Assembly: GCF_000337815.1 (NCBI RefSeq)
Contig: NZ_AOLN01000018.1
Span: 372,001-436,000, forward strand
Length of the DNA stretch: 64,000 bases
DNA from: Haloferax mucosum ATCC BAA-1512
Lineage (GTDB): Archaea; Halobacteriota; Halobacteria; Halobacteriales; Haloferacaceae
Reading direction: 5' to 3'
In this document: piece by piece, positions 40,844 to 49,551 of the stretch
How positions within the stretch are numbered: the stretch's first letter is position 1
Layout of the letters: each line of letters begins with the position of its first letter
Translations under genes and position numbers: made by a program
Notes under the pieces: model-generated
What the model was told of the DNA's origin: nothing
Seen by the model: only the letters and a program-made list of their open reading frames with translations
Databases searched by the model: none

Positions 40844-41304
40844 ATCGCCTCCACCCCCGCATCCGTCTTCTTTGGGTCGCCCGCGCGGTCGTCTTCGCGC
40901 TCGTCGCTGGCGGCGTCACCGGTGCCGGCGTCGTGTTCGCGCCGATATCTATTCCGCCACTCGCACCCGTCGCGGTCGCTGTGACGCTCCTCGTCGTTGG
41001 TGTCCCCTACGCACTGCTCCGCTATCGCGCGTGGGGCTACGAGGTCCGCGACGACTCGTTGTACCTCCAACGCGGCGTCTTGACCAAGGTCAACACCGTC
41101 GTCCCGTTCGTTCGCGTCCAGCACGTCGATTCGACGCGGGGGCCGCTCGAACGACTCGTCGGTCTGGCATCGACTATCGTCTACACGGCCGGCTCACGCG
41201 GGGCCGACGTTGCGATTCCCGGCCTGACGCCTGACGGGGCCGAAGACCTTCAAGACCGGCTGAAACGCCTCGCAATCCGCGCCGAGGGCGACGACGCGGT
41301 ATGA
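40840..41304 (+). CDS. PH domain membrane protein, YdbS type
   Basis: A 154-residue protein with two N-terminal helices (VARAVVFALVAGGVTGAGVVF and LAPVAVAVTLLVVGVPYALL) and one bacterial PH (bPH2/DUF304) domain: YEVRDDSLYLQRGVLTKVNTVVPFVRVQHVDSTRGPLERLVGL. Such proteins are cytoplasmic-facing membrane-anchored modules of unknown activity. It overlaps the next, larger PH-domain gene by ATGA, the same YdbS-YdbT arrangement as in Bacillus. Confidence 0.85.
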   Translation: MNRLHPRIRLLWVARAVVFALVAGGVTGAGVVFAPISIPPLAPVAVAVTLLVVGVPYALLRYRAWGYEVRDDSLYLQRGVLTKVNTVVPFVRVQHVDSTRGPLERLVGLASTIVYTAGSRGADVAIPGLTPDGAEDLQDRLKRLAIRAEGDDAV

Positions 41305-43028
41305 CGAACCTGTCGCCACTCTCGGTGCCCTACCGAGCGGCACAACGGAGCGTCAGCATCGTGTTCGCGCTCGCGTTCATCGCCTTCTCTGGCGGGACCG
41401 CACTCGGTGGATTCGTCGGCGCGCTCGGAGGAGCCGCGCTTCTCGGTGTCGTCGTGCTCACCATCGGCGGGTACGAACTCGCGTACTATCGCCGCTTCGA
41501 GTACGAACTCACGCCCGATACGCTCGACATCCGGTCCGGCGTCTTCTCCCGACGCAACCGCGAGATTCCCTATCGGCGCATCCAAAACGTCGATATCTCC
41601 CGCAACGTCGCCCAGCGGCTCTTCGGGCTCGCCGCCGTCAACCTCGAAACCGCGGGCGGCGGCGAAACCGAGGGGAGCCTTCGGTTCGTCACCTACGAGG
41701 AGGCCCGTCGCATCCAGAAGGAGGTTGCTCGCCTGAAACGCGGCGACACGGAGGCAGATGCGTCGGAACCGGACCAAGAACTCCTCTTCGAGTTGAACCC
41801 GCGCGAACTCGCTATCGTCGGTGCGCTCTCGTTCGACATGCGACTACCCGGTCTCGTTTTCGTCTTCGGGTCGAGCATCTTCCCCGTCGTCACCTCGTTC
41901 GTTGACGTTCCAATCCCGACGAGCGGCGTCGTCGCGGCGACGCTCGGACTCGTCGGCTTCGTCCTTCTCGTCACGGCCGTCTCGTGGGCCACGGGCTTCG
42001 TCTCGGCGGTGGTGAACTACTACGGCTTCCGACTCACCCGCGTCGGCGACGAACTCCAGTACGAACGCGGCCTGCTCCAGCGATACAACGGCTCGATTCC
42101 CATCGACAAACTCCAGACGCTCACGGTCGAAGACAACCCGCTGAAGCGACGGTTCGGCTACGCCACGCTCCTCGTCGAGACGGCGGGATACGCACCGGGA
42201 GCCGAGAGTTCGAACGGTTCTGGTGCCGCCGGTCGAGGGTCGGAAGCGGCGATTCCGCTCGCCCGACGCGACCGCGTGTACTCCCTCGTCGAAGAACTCG
42301 AAGGCGTCTCGAAACCGACGTTCGAACGACCGCCGTCGCGCATCCGCCGACGCTACGCCGTCCGGTACTCGCTCGCGCTCGGCGCGGTGACGCTGGCACT
42401 CTACGGCGCGAACACGCTCCTTCCACAGCAGATTCCGTGGTACCTCCCATTGGTGCTCGTTCCCGTCGCGGCCGTCGCCGGCGTCTATCAGTGGCGACAT
42501 CGCGGTCACGCCCTCGCGGACGACACCTTCGTCACCCGAAACGGCTTCTGGAAGCGCGAGATTCGGTTCGTCCCATACTATCGGGTACAGACCGTCATCG
42601 AGACGCGGACTATCTTCCAGCGTCGGTGGCGGGTCTCGACGGTCACGGCCGACACCGCCGGAAGCCTCTCGCTCGTCGGTGGCGATGCGAAAGCCGTCGA
42701 TATCGAAGCGACGGCGGCGAGCGACCTCCGCGAGACGCTGAACGACCGGCTTCGGGCGTCGTTGGTCGCACGGCGAGAAGAGCGCCGCCGCGCACGACAG
42801 GCGGCCCTCGGTGTCGGCGCGACGGACGACCCCACATTGGACGACGACAGACCGACAGACTCCCCCACCGAGTCGGCAGACACGGATGACTCCTTTATCT
42901 GGGGCGACGCTGTGGTCGGACCCGATGAGAAAGACGAGAGTTCCGTCGAAGAGAACTCCGAATCCGATGAAGAGGGCCTCCGCGACGCCGACCCCGATAG
43001 TCACTCCGAGTCGGATGCCGACCGCTGA
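41301..43028 (+). CDS. PH domain membrane protein, YdbT type (three bPH2 domains)
   Basis: A 575-residue membrane protein with paired helices separating three bPH2 domains: YELTPDTLDIRSGVFSRRNREIPYRRIQNVD (about 65-95), FRLTRVGDELQYERGLLQRYNGSIPIDKLQTL (about 245-275) and FVTRNGFWKREIRFVPYYRVQTV (about 410-435). The last 80 residues are a disordered acidic tail (from about DDPTLDDDRPTDS). It pairs with the YdbS-like protein in an overlapping operon. In Bacillus the pair is linked to resistance to antimicrobial peptides; whether that holds in archaea is unknown. Confidence 0.85.
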   Translation: MTNLSPLSVPYRAAQRSVSIVFALAFIAFSGGTALGGFVGALGGAALLGVVVLTIGGYELAYYRRFEYELTPDTLDIRSGVFSRRNREIPYRRIQNVDISRNVAQRLFGLAAVNLETAGGGETEGSLRFVTYEEARRIQKEVARLKRGDTEADASEPDQELLFELNPRELAIVGALSFDMRLPGLVFVFGSSIFPVVTSFVDVPIPTSGVVAATLGLVGFVLLVTAVSWATGFVSAVVNYYGFRLTRVGDELQYERGLLQRYNGSIPIDKLQTLTVEDNPLKRRFGYATLLVETAGYAPGAESSNGSGAAGRGSEAAIPLARRDRVYSLVEELEGVSKPTFERPPSRIRRRYAVRYSLALGAVTLALYGANTLLPQQIPWYLPLVLVPVAAVAGVYQWRHRGHALADDTFVTRNGFWKREIRFVPYYRVQTVIETRTIFQRRWRVSTVTADTAGSLSLVGGDAKAVDIEATAASDLRETLNDRLRASLVARREERRRARQAALGVGATDDPTLDDDRPTDSPTESADTDDSFIWGDAVVGPDEKDESSVEENSESDEEGLRDADPDSHSESDADR

Positions 43029-43073
43029 CCGGCGGAGCAAAATACCTTTTTCCGGTCCTGCGTACGTACTGAC

Positions 43074-43556
43074 ATGGCTAACGACGACATCGACGACGTA
43101 GACCGCTCGATTCTCCACGCCTTGCAGGACGACGCTCGGAACATGTCGTCCGGCGATATCGCCGAGCGGGCGGGTACCTCGGGGAGTACGGTCCGAAAGC
43201 GAATCCAGCGCCTCGAAGACCACTCGGTCATCAAGGGGTACCGCGCCGAAATCGACTATCAGGCCTCCGGGTATCCGCTTCGGATGCTGTTGTTCTGTAC
43301 CGCACCGATACCCGAACGCGGAGCCATAATCGACGACGTCCTCGCTATCGACGGCGTCGTCTCCGTGCAGGAACTCGTCACGGGTGAGAAGAACCTCCTC
43401 GTAACCGTCATCGGCGAAAACGACGACGACGTCACGCCGGTTGCACAGGAGTTGCTCGAACTCGGACTGACCGTCGCCGACGAGGTACTCGTTCGAAGCC
43501 ACAAGACGACGCCCTTCGGCGGGTTCAACAGCGACCAGTCCTCGACGACCGAGTGA
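43074..43556 (+). CDS. Lrp/AsnC family transcriptional regulator
   Basis: A 160-residue protein with the AsnC-type helix-turn-helix (DVDRSILHALQDDARNMSSGDIAERAGTSGSTVRKRIQRLE, about 8-48) and a C-terminal RAM-like ligand domain (about 60-135; LVTGEKNLLVTVIGEND). These form octamers and respond to amino acids or other small ligands. The palindrome GTACGTAC just upstream of the ATG may be an autoregulatory site. It is immediately upstream of, and co-directional with, the dab operon, so it is the best local candidate for control of dab. Confidence 0.92.
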   Translation: MANDDIDDVDRSILHALQDDARNMSSGDIAERAGTSGSTVRKRIQRLEDHSVIKGYRAEIDYQASGYPLRMLLFCTAPIPERGAIIDDVLAIDGVVSVQELVTGEKNLLVTVIGENDDDVTPVAQELLELGLTVADEVLVRSHKTTPFGGFNSDQSSTTE

Positions 43557-43918
43557 CCGGGTTCTCGTCGCCACGGCAAACGACTACTTTCTCCTCCACT
43601 CTGAATCCAGCCGAACGGTTTGATTGCAGAATTCCAGAGGCACGAACAGTTTGTGAACCACGGGTCGGGTTGCTTTGAACGACGAGCGAGAGCGAGACGA
43701 CACACCCCGGGTGAACCGTGTGTTCAGTCTGGAAACGCCGATATAACGTTATTCGGTAACATAGACCATAATGTTCTTCCATGCGCAATATAGAGAACAA
43801 ATTGTTCGGATAGAAGGTTTTAATAGCGAATATGTTCGTTCTACAGGCGAGAAAAAACAGTCAGTGATTGGCCTACCCGCGTCGAGGGTGGCTCACGGAC
43901 TGCGACAGCCCACAAACG
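43557..43918. promoter_or_regulatory. 362-bp regulatory region upstream of dabB
   Basis: No gene or RNA is recognisable. The first 180 bp are GC-rich; from about 43740 the DNA becomes AT-rich and holds a cluster of symmetrical elements: ATAACGTTAT (43743-43752), the TGTTCT/AGAACA pair (43772-43777 and 43794-43799, centres 22 bp apart), the palindrome GAACAA-A-TTGTTC (43795-43807), and TGTTCG again at 43833. A TATA-like TTTTAATA (43818-43825) predicts a start near 43847 and a leader of about 70 nt before ATG 43919. Confidence 0.55.
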
Positions 43919-45406
43919 ATGACAGACGAGACGAAATTCACTCGGGTCGGATCGCTACCGAAGACGACGACGGCGACGTCGCGGCTCCCGCTCGTTCTCA
44001 CGCGAATCGTGTGGGTCCTGTGGGCGCTGAGTCTCGTGGTTGCCACCCTCCGACTGTCTAGTTCCGAGAGCTGGTCGCTTTTGGGACTGTTCTCTATCGA
44101 CGGCCTGACAGTCGTGATGTGGGTCGTCGTGACGTTCTTCAGCGGAATCGTCCACAGTTACTCGCGGCGCTATATGGCCGGCGATAGCGCGCTCGACAAA
44201 TTCTTCGGCAACGTGTTCGCGTTCACGCTCGTCGTGATGGCGCTGGTTGCGACGGACTCGCTCGTCGTGTTCGTAGCGCTGTGGCTAACGATGGGACTGG
44301 TAATGTCCGCCCTCATCGGCCACGTGGACGCGTGGGACCACGCGCGGACGGCGGCTACACACGCACTTCGGTACTTTACGGGGAGCAGTGCACTGCTGGC
44401 GGTCTCCTTCGCGGCCTTGTGGTGGCAAACCGGCGCGTCAACGGTCTCTGCTGTCGCCTCGGCAGAAATTGAACCCTCCGGAGCCGTTCTGTTTGCGGTT
44501 GCGATGCTGTTGCTGGCGGCGATGATTCAGTCCGCACTGCTCCCGTTCCACACGTGGTTGCTGTCGTCGATGACGGCGCCGACGCCCGCGTCGGCGTTGA
44601 TGCACGCCGGGTTCGTCAACGCGGGCGGCATCCTGTTACTCCGGTTCGCGCCGGTCGTTACCGCCGACGGTAGTTTCATGCTGGCAATCGTGGCCGTGGG
44701 CGCGACGAGTGCCCTCGTCGGAAAGCTCCTCAAATCCGTCCAGACGGACGTCAAGGGGAAACTCGGCTGTTCGACCGTCGGGCAGATGGGGTTCATGTTC
44801 ATGCAGGCGGGACTCGGGTTCTTCGGCGCCGCCATCACCCACCTCATCGTACACGGATTCTACAAAGCGTATCAGTTCCTCTCCGCCGGCGGCACTGTCG
44901 AACACGCCAGTCCCGATGGGACGTACGCCGCGAAACAACCGGTGGGAGTCGTCGGGTTCGCGGTGACCGTCCTGACGGCACTCGCAGGCGGCGTCCTGTT
45001 CGCCGTCACAACTGGGGAGGGAACCGCCTTCGATAGCGGCGTACTACTCGCGGGACTCGTCGTGCTGACCACGATGCACGCCACCCGCGAGATGGTACGC
45101 CACGCGGCGCTTCCCGCGTTCCTTCGGTACGGAGCCATTCCGCTCGTGTTCCTGCCAGCAATCGGGGTGTACGCGCTGGTGTACAAGGCCATCGAGCACG
45201 CGTTAGTCGGGGTTCCGTTCGTCACGGCACCCACCGAACTGACACCCGTTCACGCCGTCGTCGCCGCGGCGTTCGTCTTGGCGTACGTCACCATCGAAAG
45301 CGGGGTCTACCGCCGTAGCACCCGCCTATATATGGCGCTCGTGAATGCGACGCGCCCCGCGTCCGGAACCATCGTAACAACCAGAGAGGAGTACAATGAG
45401 CACTAA
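43919..45406 (+). CDS. dabB: inorganic carbon transporter subunit DabB
   Basis: A 495-residue membrane protein of the NuoL/MrpA antiporter family: about 13 helices, LPFHTWLLSSMTAPTPASALMHAG (the HTW...PTP loop), GKLGCSTVGQMGFM and HGFYKAYQFLSAGGTVE. The FYKAYQFLSAG segment and the DabA-type neighbour separate it from complex I subunits. In the DAB system this subunit is thought to couple cation flow to CO2 hydration by DabA. Start ATG 43919 fits the length; an upstream TTG in frame is unlikely. It overlaps dabA by 11 bp. Confidence 0.93.
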   Translation: MTDETKFTRVGSLPKTTTATSRLPLVLTRIVWVLWALSLVVATLRLSSSESWSLLGLFSIDGLTVVMWVVVTFFSGIVHSYSRRYMAGDSALDKFFGNVFAFTLVVMALVATDSLVVFVALWLTMGLVMSALIGHVDAWDHARTAATHALRYFTGSSALLAVSFAALWWQTGASTVSAVASAEIEPSGAVLFAVAMLLLAAMIQSALLPFHTWLLSSMTAPTPASALMHAGFVNAGGILLLRFAPVVTADGSFMLAIVAVGATSALVGKLLKSVQTDVKGKLGCSTVGQMGFMFMQAGLGFFGAAITHLIVHGFYKAYQFLSAGGTVEHASPDGTYAAKQPVGVVGFAVTVLTALAGGVLFAVTTGEGTAFDSGVLLAGLVVLTTMHATREMVRHAALPAFLRYGAIPLVFLPAIGVYALVYKAIEHALVGVPFVTAPTELTPVHAVVAAAFVLAYVTIESGVYRRSTRLYMALVNATRPASGTIVTTREEYNEH

Positions 45407-47882
45407 CGAAACAGTCCGCGACACCATCGAACAGGCAGCAACCAGCGTCGGGTCAGTCTGGCCGCTTCACTCCTTCGTGACGGCCAACCCGCTCAGCGGG
45501 TTCGAAGACCGCCCGTTCCACGAGGCCGTCCAACAGGCCGAACGCCTGTTCGGCGGCCGCGGCTATCCGAGTGCAGACGTGTTCCGTGCCGCGCTCGACA
45601 CGGGTCAAATCGACCGGGAAACGCTTCGAAGCGAACTGCGCGCACACGGCTACGAGGAAGACCCATCGACCCTCTTGGCGCGCATGGAGACCCAATCGGA
45701 GTCGGCCACCGAGGACGACGAGTCGAGCGAACACGACGTCGTTGACGCGGTCTTGACGAAGTGGCTCGCCGCCTTCCTCGACGAGGGACACGCTTCGTGG
45801 TCGATGCCGAACCGCGACCACGGGTTCTACGCCGCGTTCCGTTCCGTGGCGCGCCACGACGGGGCGCTTCCTGACCCGAGCGCCGTCGCCACCTATCCGG
45901 ACGACCCGACCGAAGCAATCGAACAGGTCGTCTCGGCGTATCCACGCGACCAGTTGGTGGACCTCTTCGAGTTCCACTTCGGCAGACTGCCGGGGTGGAC
46001 CGGATTCGTCAAACAGCGGGCCAAAAGCGGAGGCGACTGGCAGGCGACGTACCCCATCACGCTCACTGAGTATCTGGCCGTCCGGCTGGTTCTCACGGAC
46101 CTCTTCGACGCGCCGCTCGGCCCGACGGATTCCACGGAAGAATCGATAGGGACCGAACGTGGTCTCCACCGCGACGCCGAAGTCCCGCTTCCCGAACTCT
46201 GGTTGACCGCGTGGGAGACCACGTATCGCACCGAACTGGTCGAGGCGATTGCCGACCAGAATCAATCGACAGCCGCGTCGGAAGGCGGCGAGCCAGCCAT
46301 CGCGCTCGAAGACGGTGGTCGCCCAGATGCACAGCTCGTCTTCTGTATCGACACGCGTTCGGAGGTCATCCGTCGGCACGTCGAGAACGCCGGTGCCTAC
46401 GAGACCTACGGCTACGCGGGCTTCTTCGGCATTCCGATGCGCTACGAGGCCTACGACGCCGAGGTCACGACAGATGCTTGCCCACCGATTCTCGACGCAC
46501 AACACTACGTCGCCGACCGTCCGTCCGAGGGATGCGACCACGAACACGAGCGGTACGACACGTGGTCGAACACGACCAGTGCCGCCGGGAACGTCCTCAA
46601 GTCACTCACCTCGAACGCGGCGACCGTATTCAGCTTCGTCGAGAGCACCGGCGTCGGCTACGGGGCCGCACTCACGGCGCGGACGCTCTTTCCGTCGCGC
46701 GTGTACGACTTCCTCACCGGTGCTTCAGAGCGGGTCCCATCCCACACAGACTTCTGCGAACCGGCACTCGACCACGACCCGACCGCCGACGGCGACCTGC
46801 CACGCGGCCTGTCCACGGCGGAGAAAGTCGAGTACGCCGCGACCGCGTTCGAACTGATGGGATGGGACGAATTCGCGCGCATCGTCGCGTTCGTCGGCCA
46901 CGCCAGTCAGACCGCGAACAACCCGTTCGAATCCAGCCTTGACTGTGGTGCCTGCGCCGGAAACGCCGGCGGCCCGAACGCTCGTGTCCTCGCGGCCATC
47001 TGCAACGACGACGAGGTCAAGGCCGCACTCCGCGACCGCGGATTCGACATTCCCTCGGACACCATCTTCGTCGCCGGCGAACACAACACGACGACGGACG
47101 AGGTGACGCTCTTTACCGAATCTGTTCCGGAGAGTCACGAGGCCGACATCGAACAGCTTCGTTCCGACCTCGAAACGGCCCGGGACGGTTCGGCCGCAGA
47201 GCGGACTGAATCGATGGACACGTCGTCACCGGGAACTCGGGAAGTCGAACGCCGCGCCGCAGACTGGGCCGAGACGCGCCCGGAGTGGGGACTCGCCGGT
47301 AACGCCGGCTTCGTCGTTGGTCCCCGGTCGCTGACGCAGGGTTTCGACCTCGACGGTCGTTCGTTCCTTCACTCGTACGACTGGCGGGACGACGAGTCGG
47401 GCGAGGCCCTCGCGGCCATCGTGTCCGGGCCTATGGTCGTCACCCAGTGGATAAACATGCAGTACTACTTCTCGACCGTAGATAACGCGGTCTACGGGAG
47501 CGGGTCGAAAATCACCCACAACCCGGTCGGGAACGTCGGCGTCTATCAGGGGAACGGAGGCGACCTGATGACCGGACTGCCGCTCCAGTCGGTCATGGCG
47601 GCCGACGACGACCCGTATCACCAACCGCTCCGTCTCTCGGTGGTGATTCACGCCCCGGTCGAACGCGTGACGTCCGTCCTCGCGGAGAACGCCGCAGTCA
47701 CCGAACTCCTGGACAACGGCTGGCTCTCGCTAACCGTCGTTGACCCGACACAGAACGCCACTGCGTTCGAGTACGACGAGGACCTAACGTGGGTGGCCAC
47801 CGAGGCCGACGACAGACGCGACGGGGCCGAGACACCGGAACCGACCGCCGAACGTGTCGCGCCGCCTGCGGCAGACGACTGA
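45396..47882 (+). CDS. dabA: inorganic carbon transporter subunit DabA (DUF2309)
   Basis: An 828-residue soluble protein of the DUF2309 family. The carbonic-anhydrase-like zinc site is recognisable: C317 and D319 (VFCIDTRSE), H502 (FVGHAS) and C517 (LDCGAC). The C-x-D spacing and the 15-residue H-to-C spacing equal those of the Halothiobacillus protein. The N-terminus has the family start VWPLHSFVTANPLSGFEDRPF. DabAB is proposed to hydrate CO2 vectorially to bicarbonate in the cytoplasm using the ion gradient. GAGGAG precedes the ATG inside dabB. The C-terminal 35 residues are acidic and low-complexity, a halophilic tail. Confidence 0.94.
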   Translation: MSTNETVRDTIEQAATSVGSVWPLHSFVTANPLSGFEDRPFHEAVQQAERLFGGRGYPSADVFRAALDTGQIDRETLRSELRAHGYEEDPSTLLARMETQSESATEDDESSEHDVVDAVLTKWLAAFLDEGHASWSMPNRDHGFYAAFRSVARHDGALPDPSAVATYPDDPTEAIEQVVSAYPRDQLVDLFEFHFGRLPGWTGFVKQRAKSGGDWQATYPITLTEYLAVRLVLTDLFDAPLGPTDSTEESIGTERGLHRDAEVPLPELWLTAWETTYRTELVEAIADQNQSTAASEGGEPAIALEDGGRPDAQLVFCIDTRSEVIRRHVENAGAYETYGYAGFFGIPMRYEAYDAEVTTDACPPILDAQHYVADRPSEGCDHEHERYDTWSNTTSAAGNVLKSLTSNAATVFSFVESTGVGYGAALTARTLFPSRVYDFLTGASERVPSHTDFCEPALDHDPTADGDLPRGLSTAEKVEYAATAFELMGWDEFARIVAFVGHASQTANNPFESSLDCGACAGNAGGPNARVLAAICNDDEVKAALRDRGFDIPSDTIFVAGEHNTTTDEVTLFTESVPESHEADIEQLRSDLETARDGSAAERTESMDTSSPGTREVERRAADWAETRPEWGLAGNAGFVVGPRSLTQGFDLDGRSFLHSYDWRDDESGEALAAIVSGPMVVTQWINMQYYFSTVDNAVYGSGSKITHNPVGNVGVYQGNGGDLMTGLPLQSVMAADDDPYHQPLRLSVVIHAPVERVTSVLAENAAVTELLDNGWLSLTVVDPTQNATAFEYDEDLTWVATEADDRRDGAETPEPTAERVAPPAADD

Positions 47883-47942
47883 TTGGCTGGGTCATCGCCG
47901 CCCTTCAGCAGTGATGCCCTGCGGTGAACTGTTTCCCTCCGA

Positions 47943-47950
47943 GATATTTA
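47943..47950 (+). promoter_or_regulatory. TATA-like box of the carbonic anhydrase gene
   Basis: GATATTTA centred about 29 bp before ATG 47976. The gene can be transcribed on its own, leaderless, besides read-through from dabBA. Confidence 0.55.
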
Positions 47951-47975
47951 CCGCAGGAGAGCGTAGTCCGACACA

Positions 47976-48671
47976 ATGGCGAATCCGGTACTAGAGTCGC
48001 TCGTGGCTGGAAACAAATACCACGTCGAGCACTTAGACGTAGACTACTTCGAAGGCGTTCGGGACACGCAAAGACCACAGATCGTCTCTATCGGGTGCTC
48101 TGACTCTCGGGTACCCGTCGAAGCACTCTGGAACACCAACAAGGCGGGGGAACTGTTCAAGTCGGTCAACGTCGCCAACCAGGTCTGGACAGCAGTCAAC
48201 GACACACTCGTCGTCAACGACGTCGTCGGCTATGCGGTGGCCTCACTCGGCGTCTCGGATATCGTCGTCCTCGGACACACCGGGTGCGGCGGCATCAAAG
48301 CGGCCTACGAGTTCGTCGTCGGTGACGACGCGAAAGACCTCCCGGTGGCCCTCGAAGCCGCCGTCTCGCGTCTCGTTCCGCTGGTCAAAGAGGCACGAGA
48401 ATTGGGCCTCTTCGACGAAGAGACCTCGACTGACGACGCCGTCAACCGACTGGTCGAGTACTCGGTCGTCCGCCAAGTCGAGTTCCTCGTCGAGAGCGAC
48501 GAGGTCCCCGAATCCACCGACTGCTGGGGGTTCGTCTACGACTTCCAGCATGCCTACGGCGACGACGACGGCGCGGCGTACCTCGTCGCCGCGAACGGCG
48601 ATTCGGACCCAGAAACTATCGTCGAGCGGGTCCCCGACGAGTTCGCTGACCGCGTGAAATCGCTTCGGTAG
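47976..48671 (+). CDS. beta-class carbonic anhydrase
   Basis: A 231-residue beta-carbonic anhydrase. Zinc ligands C41, H101 and C104 (GCSDSR and GHTGCGG) and the catalytic D43/R45 dyad are present. It would equilibrate CO2 and bicarbonate in the cytoplasm. The family's usual RNAGN segment is here SVNVANQV (63-70), so it is a divergent member. No signal peptide. A cytoplasmic carbonic anhydrase would leak an accumulated bicarbonate pool back to CO2, so its pairing with DabAB needs explaining: supplying CO2 to RuBisCO is one possibility, differential expression another. Confidence 0.92.
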   Translation: MANPVLESLVAGNKYHVEHLDVDYFEGVRDTQRPQIVSIGCSDSRVPVEALWNTNKAGELFKSVNVANQVWTAVNDTLVVNDVVGYAVASLGVSDIVVLGHTGCGGIKAAYEFVVGDDAKDLPVALEAAVSRLVPLVKEARELGLFDEETSTDDAVNRLVEYSVVRQVEFLVESDEVPESTDCWGFVYDFQHAYGDDDGAAYLVAANGDSDPETIVERVPDEFADRVKSLR

Positions 48672-48684
48672 ACCGTCGAATCGG

Positions 48685-49344
48685 TTACTCGGCTCGCGCG
48701 TCGTCGATAAGCCGCGAGAACTCGCGGGCCGTCTCGGTGATGGATTCGAACTCGCCGTTTTCGATTGCTTCGTCGTCCATGAGCGCGCCGCCCGCGCCGA
48801 CGACGACCGCACCGGCTTCGATGTAGTCCGTGGCGTTGTCGAGTCCGACGCCGCCGGTCGGCATCATCGGAATCTGCGGGAGCGGGCCTTTCATGCTCTT
48901 GAGATGCCCCGGTCCGAGCGAGGATGCGGGAAAGACCTTCACGAAGTCCGCGCCCGCGGCGTAGGCGTCGGTCGCCTCGGTCGGCGTCATGATGCCGGGT
49001 GCGACGAGCGTCCCGTAGCGGTTGCAGGTCTCGATGACGCCCTCGTCGAAGTTCGGGCCGACGACGAACTCGGCACCGGCCTGGATGGCCGCATTGGCAG
49101 TCGGTGCGTCGAGGACCGTCCCCGCGCCGACGATGGCCTCGCGGTCCGAAAACGACGCCGACACCTCGCTGATGAGGTCCATCGCGTCCGGGTTGTCGGC
49201 GGTGATTTCGTAGGCCGTGATGCCGCCCTCGTAGAGCGCGTCAGCCACGTCGATGATGGTGTCGGCGTCCGCGCCGCGCATCACCGCGACGACGCCGCTG
49301 TCGGCGAGTCGTTGCATGTCCTCGTGTACGTCGAGTGCGACCAT
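48685..49344 (-). CDS. kdgA: 2-dehydro-3-deoxy-(phospho)gluconate aldolase, bacterial type
   Basis: A 219-residue class I aldolase of the KDPG/KHG family. Motifs: SGVVAVMRGADAD (start of the barrel), EITADNPDAM, GAGTVLDAP, the Schiff-base lysine in DFVKVFPAS and PTGGVGLDNA. It splits KDPG into pyruvate and glyceraldehyde-3-phosphate in the semi-phosphorylative Entner-Doudoroff pathway that haloarchaea use for glucose. ATG 49344 has an ATTTATTA box about 30 bp upstream (49371-49378). It converges on the carbonic anhydrase gene with a 13-bp gap. Confidence 0.93.
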   Translation of the reverse strand: MVALDVHEDMQRLADSGVVAVMRGADADTIIDVADALYEGGITAYEITADNPDAMDLISEVSASFSDREAIVGAGTVLDAPTANAAIQAGAEFVVGPNFDEGVIETCNRYGTLVAPGIMTPTEATDAYAAGADFVKVFPASSLGPGHLKSMKGPLPQIPMMPTGGVGLDNATDYIEAGAVVVGAGGALMDDEAIENGEFESITETAREFSRLIDDARAE

Positions 49345-49551
49345 TGTCGGTTCGGTGTTTACTACATGCGTTAATAAATTTGGGCCTCGGAGCGGGCGAT
49401 GCGAACGGCGTCCACGGCGAGTGCGGCCCGGTACGTCCGGAACCGCGGAACGTCTTGTATAATGATAACAGACGACATGTTCAAATTCGCTGAGTACTAA
49501 CCCGAGGTAAGCGACGGTTGCGGAGCGTGTCGCCCGCACCGACGCACCACC

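Noticed and set aside
41844-43574. 576-codon minus-strand frame covering the YdbT-like and Lrp genes
   Set aside because: It spans two well supported genes on the other strand, including their intergenic gap, and shows no domain.
43557-43740. Possible attachment site or tRNA remnant flanking the dab island
   Set aside because: No tRNA-like sequence, direct repeat pair, integrase or insertion-sequence end was found on either side, so horizontal insertion of the island is not supported by the sequence itself.
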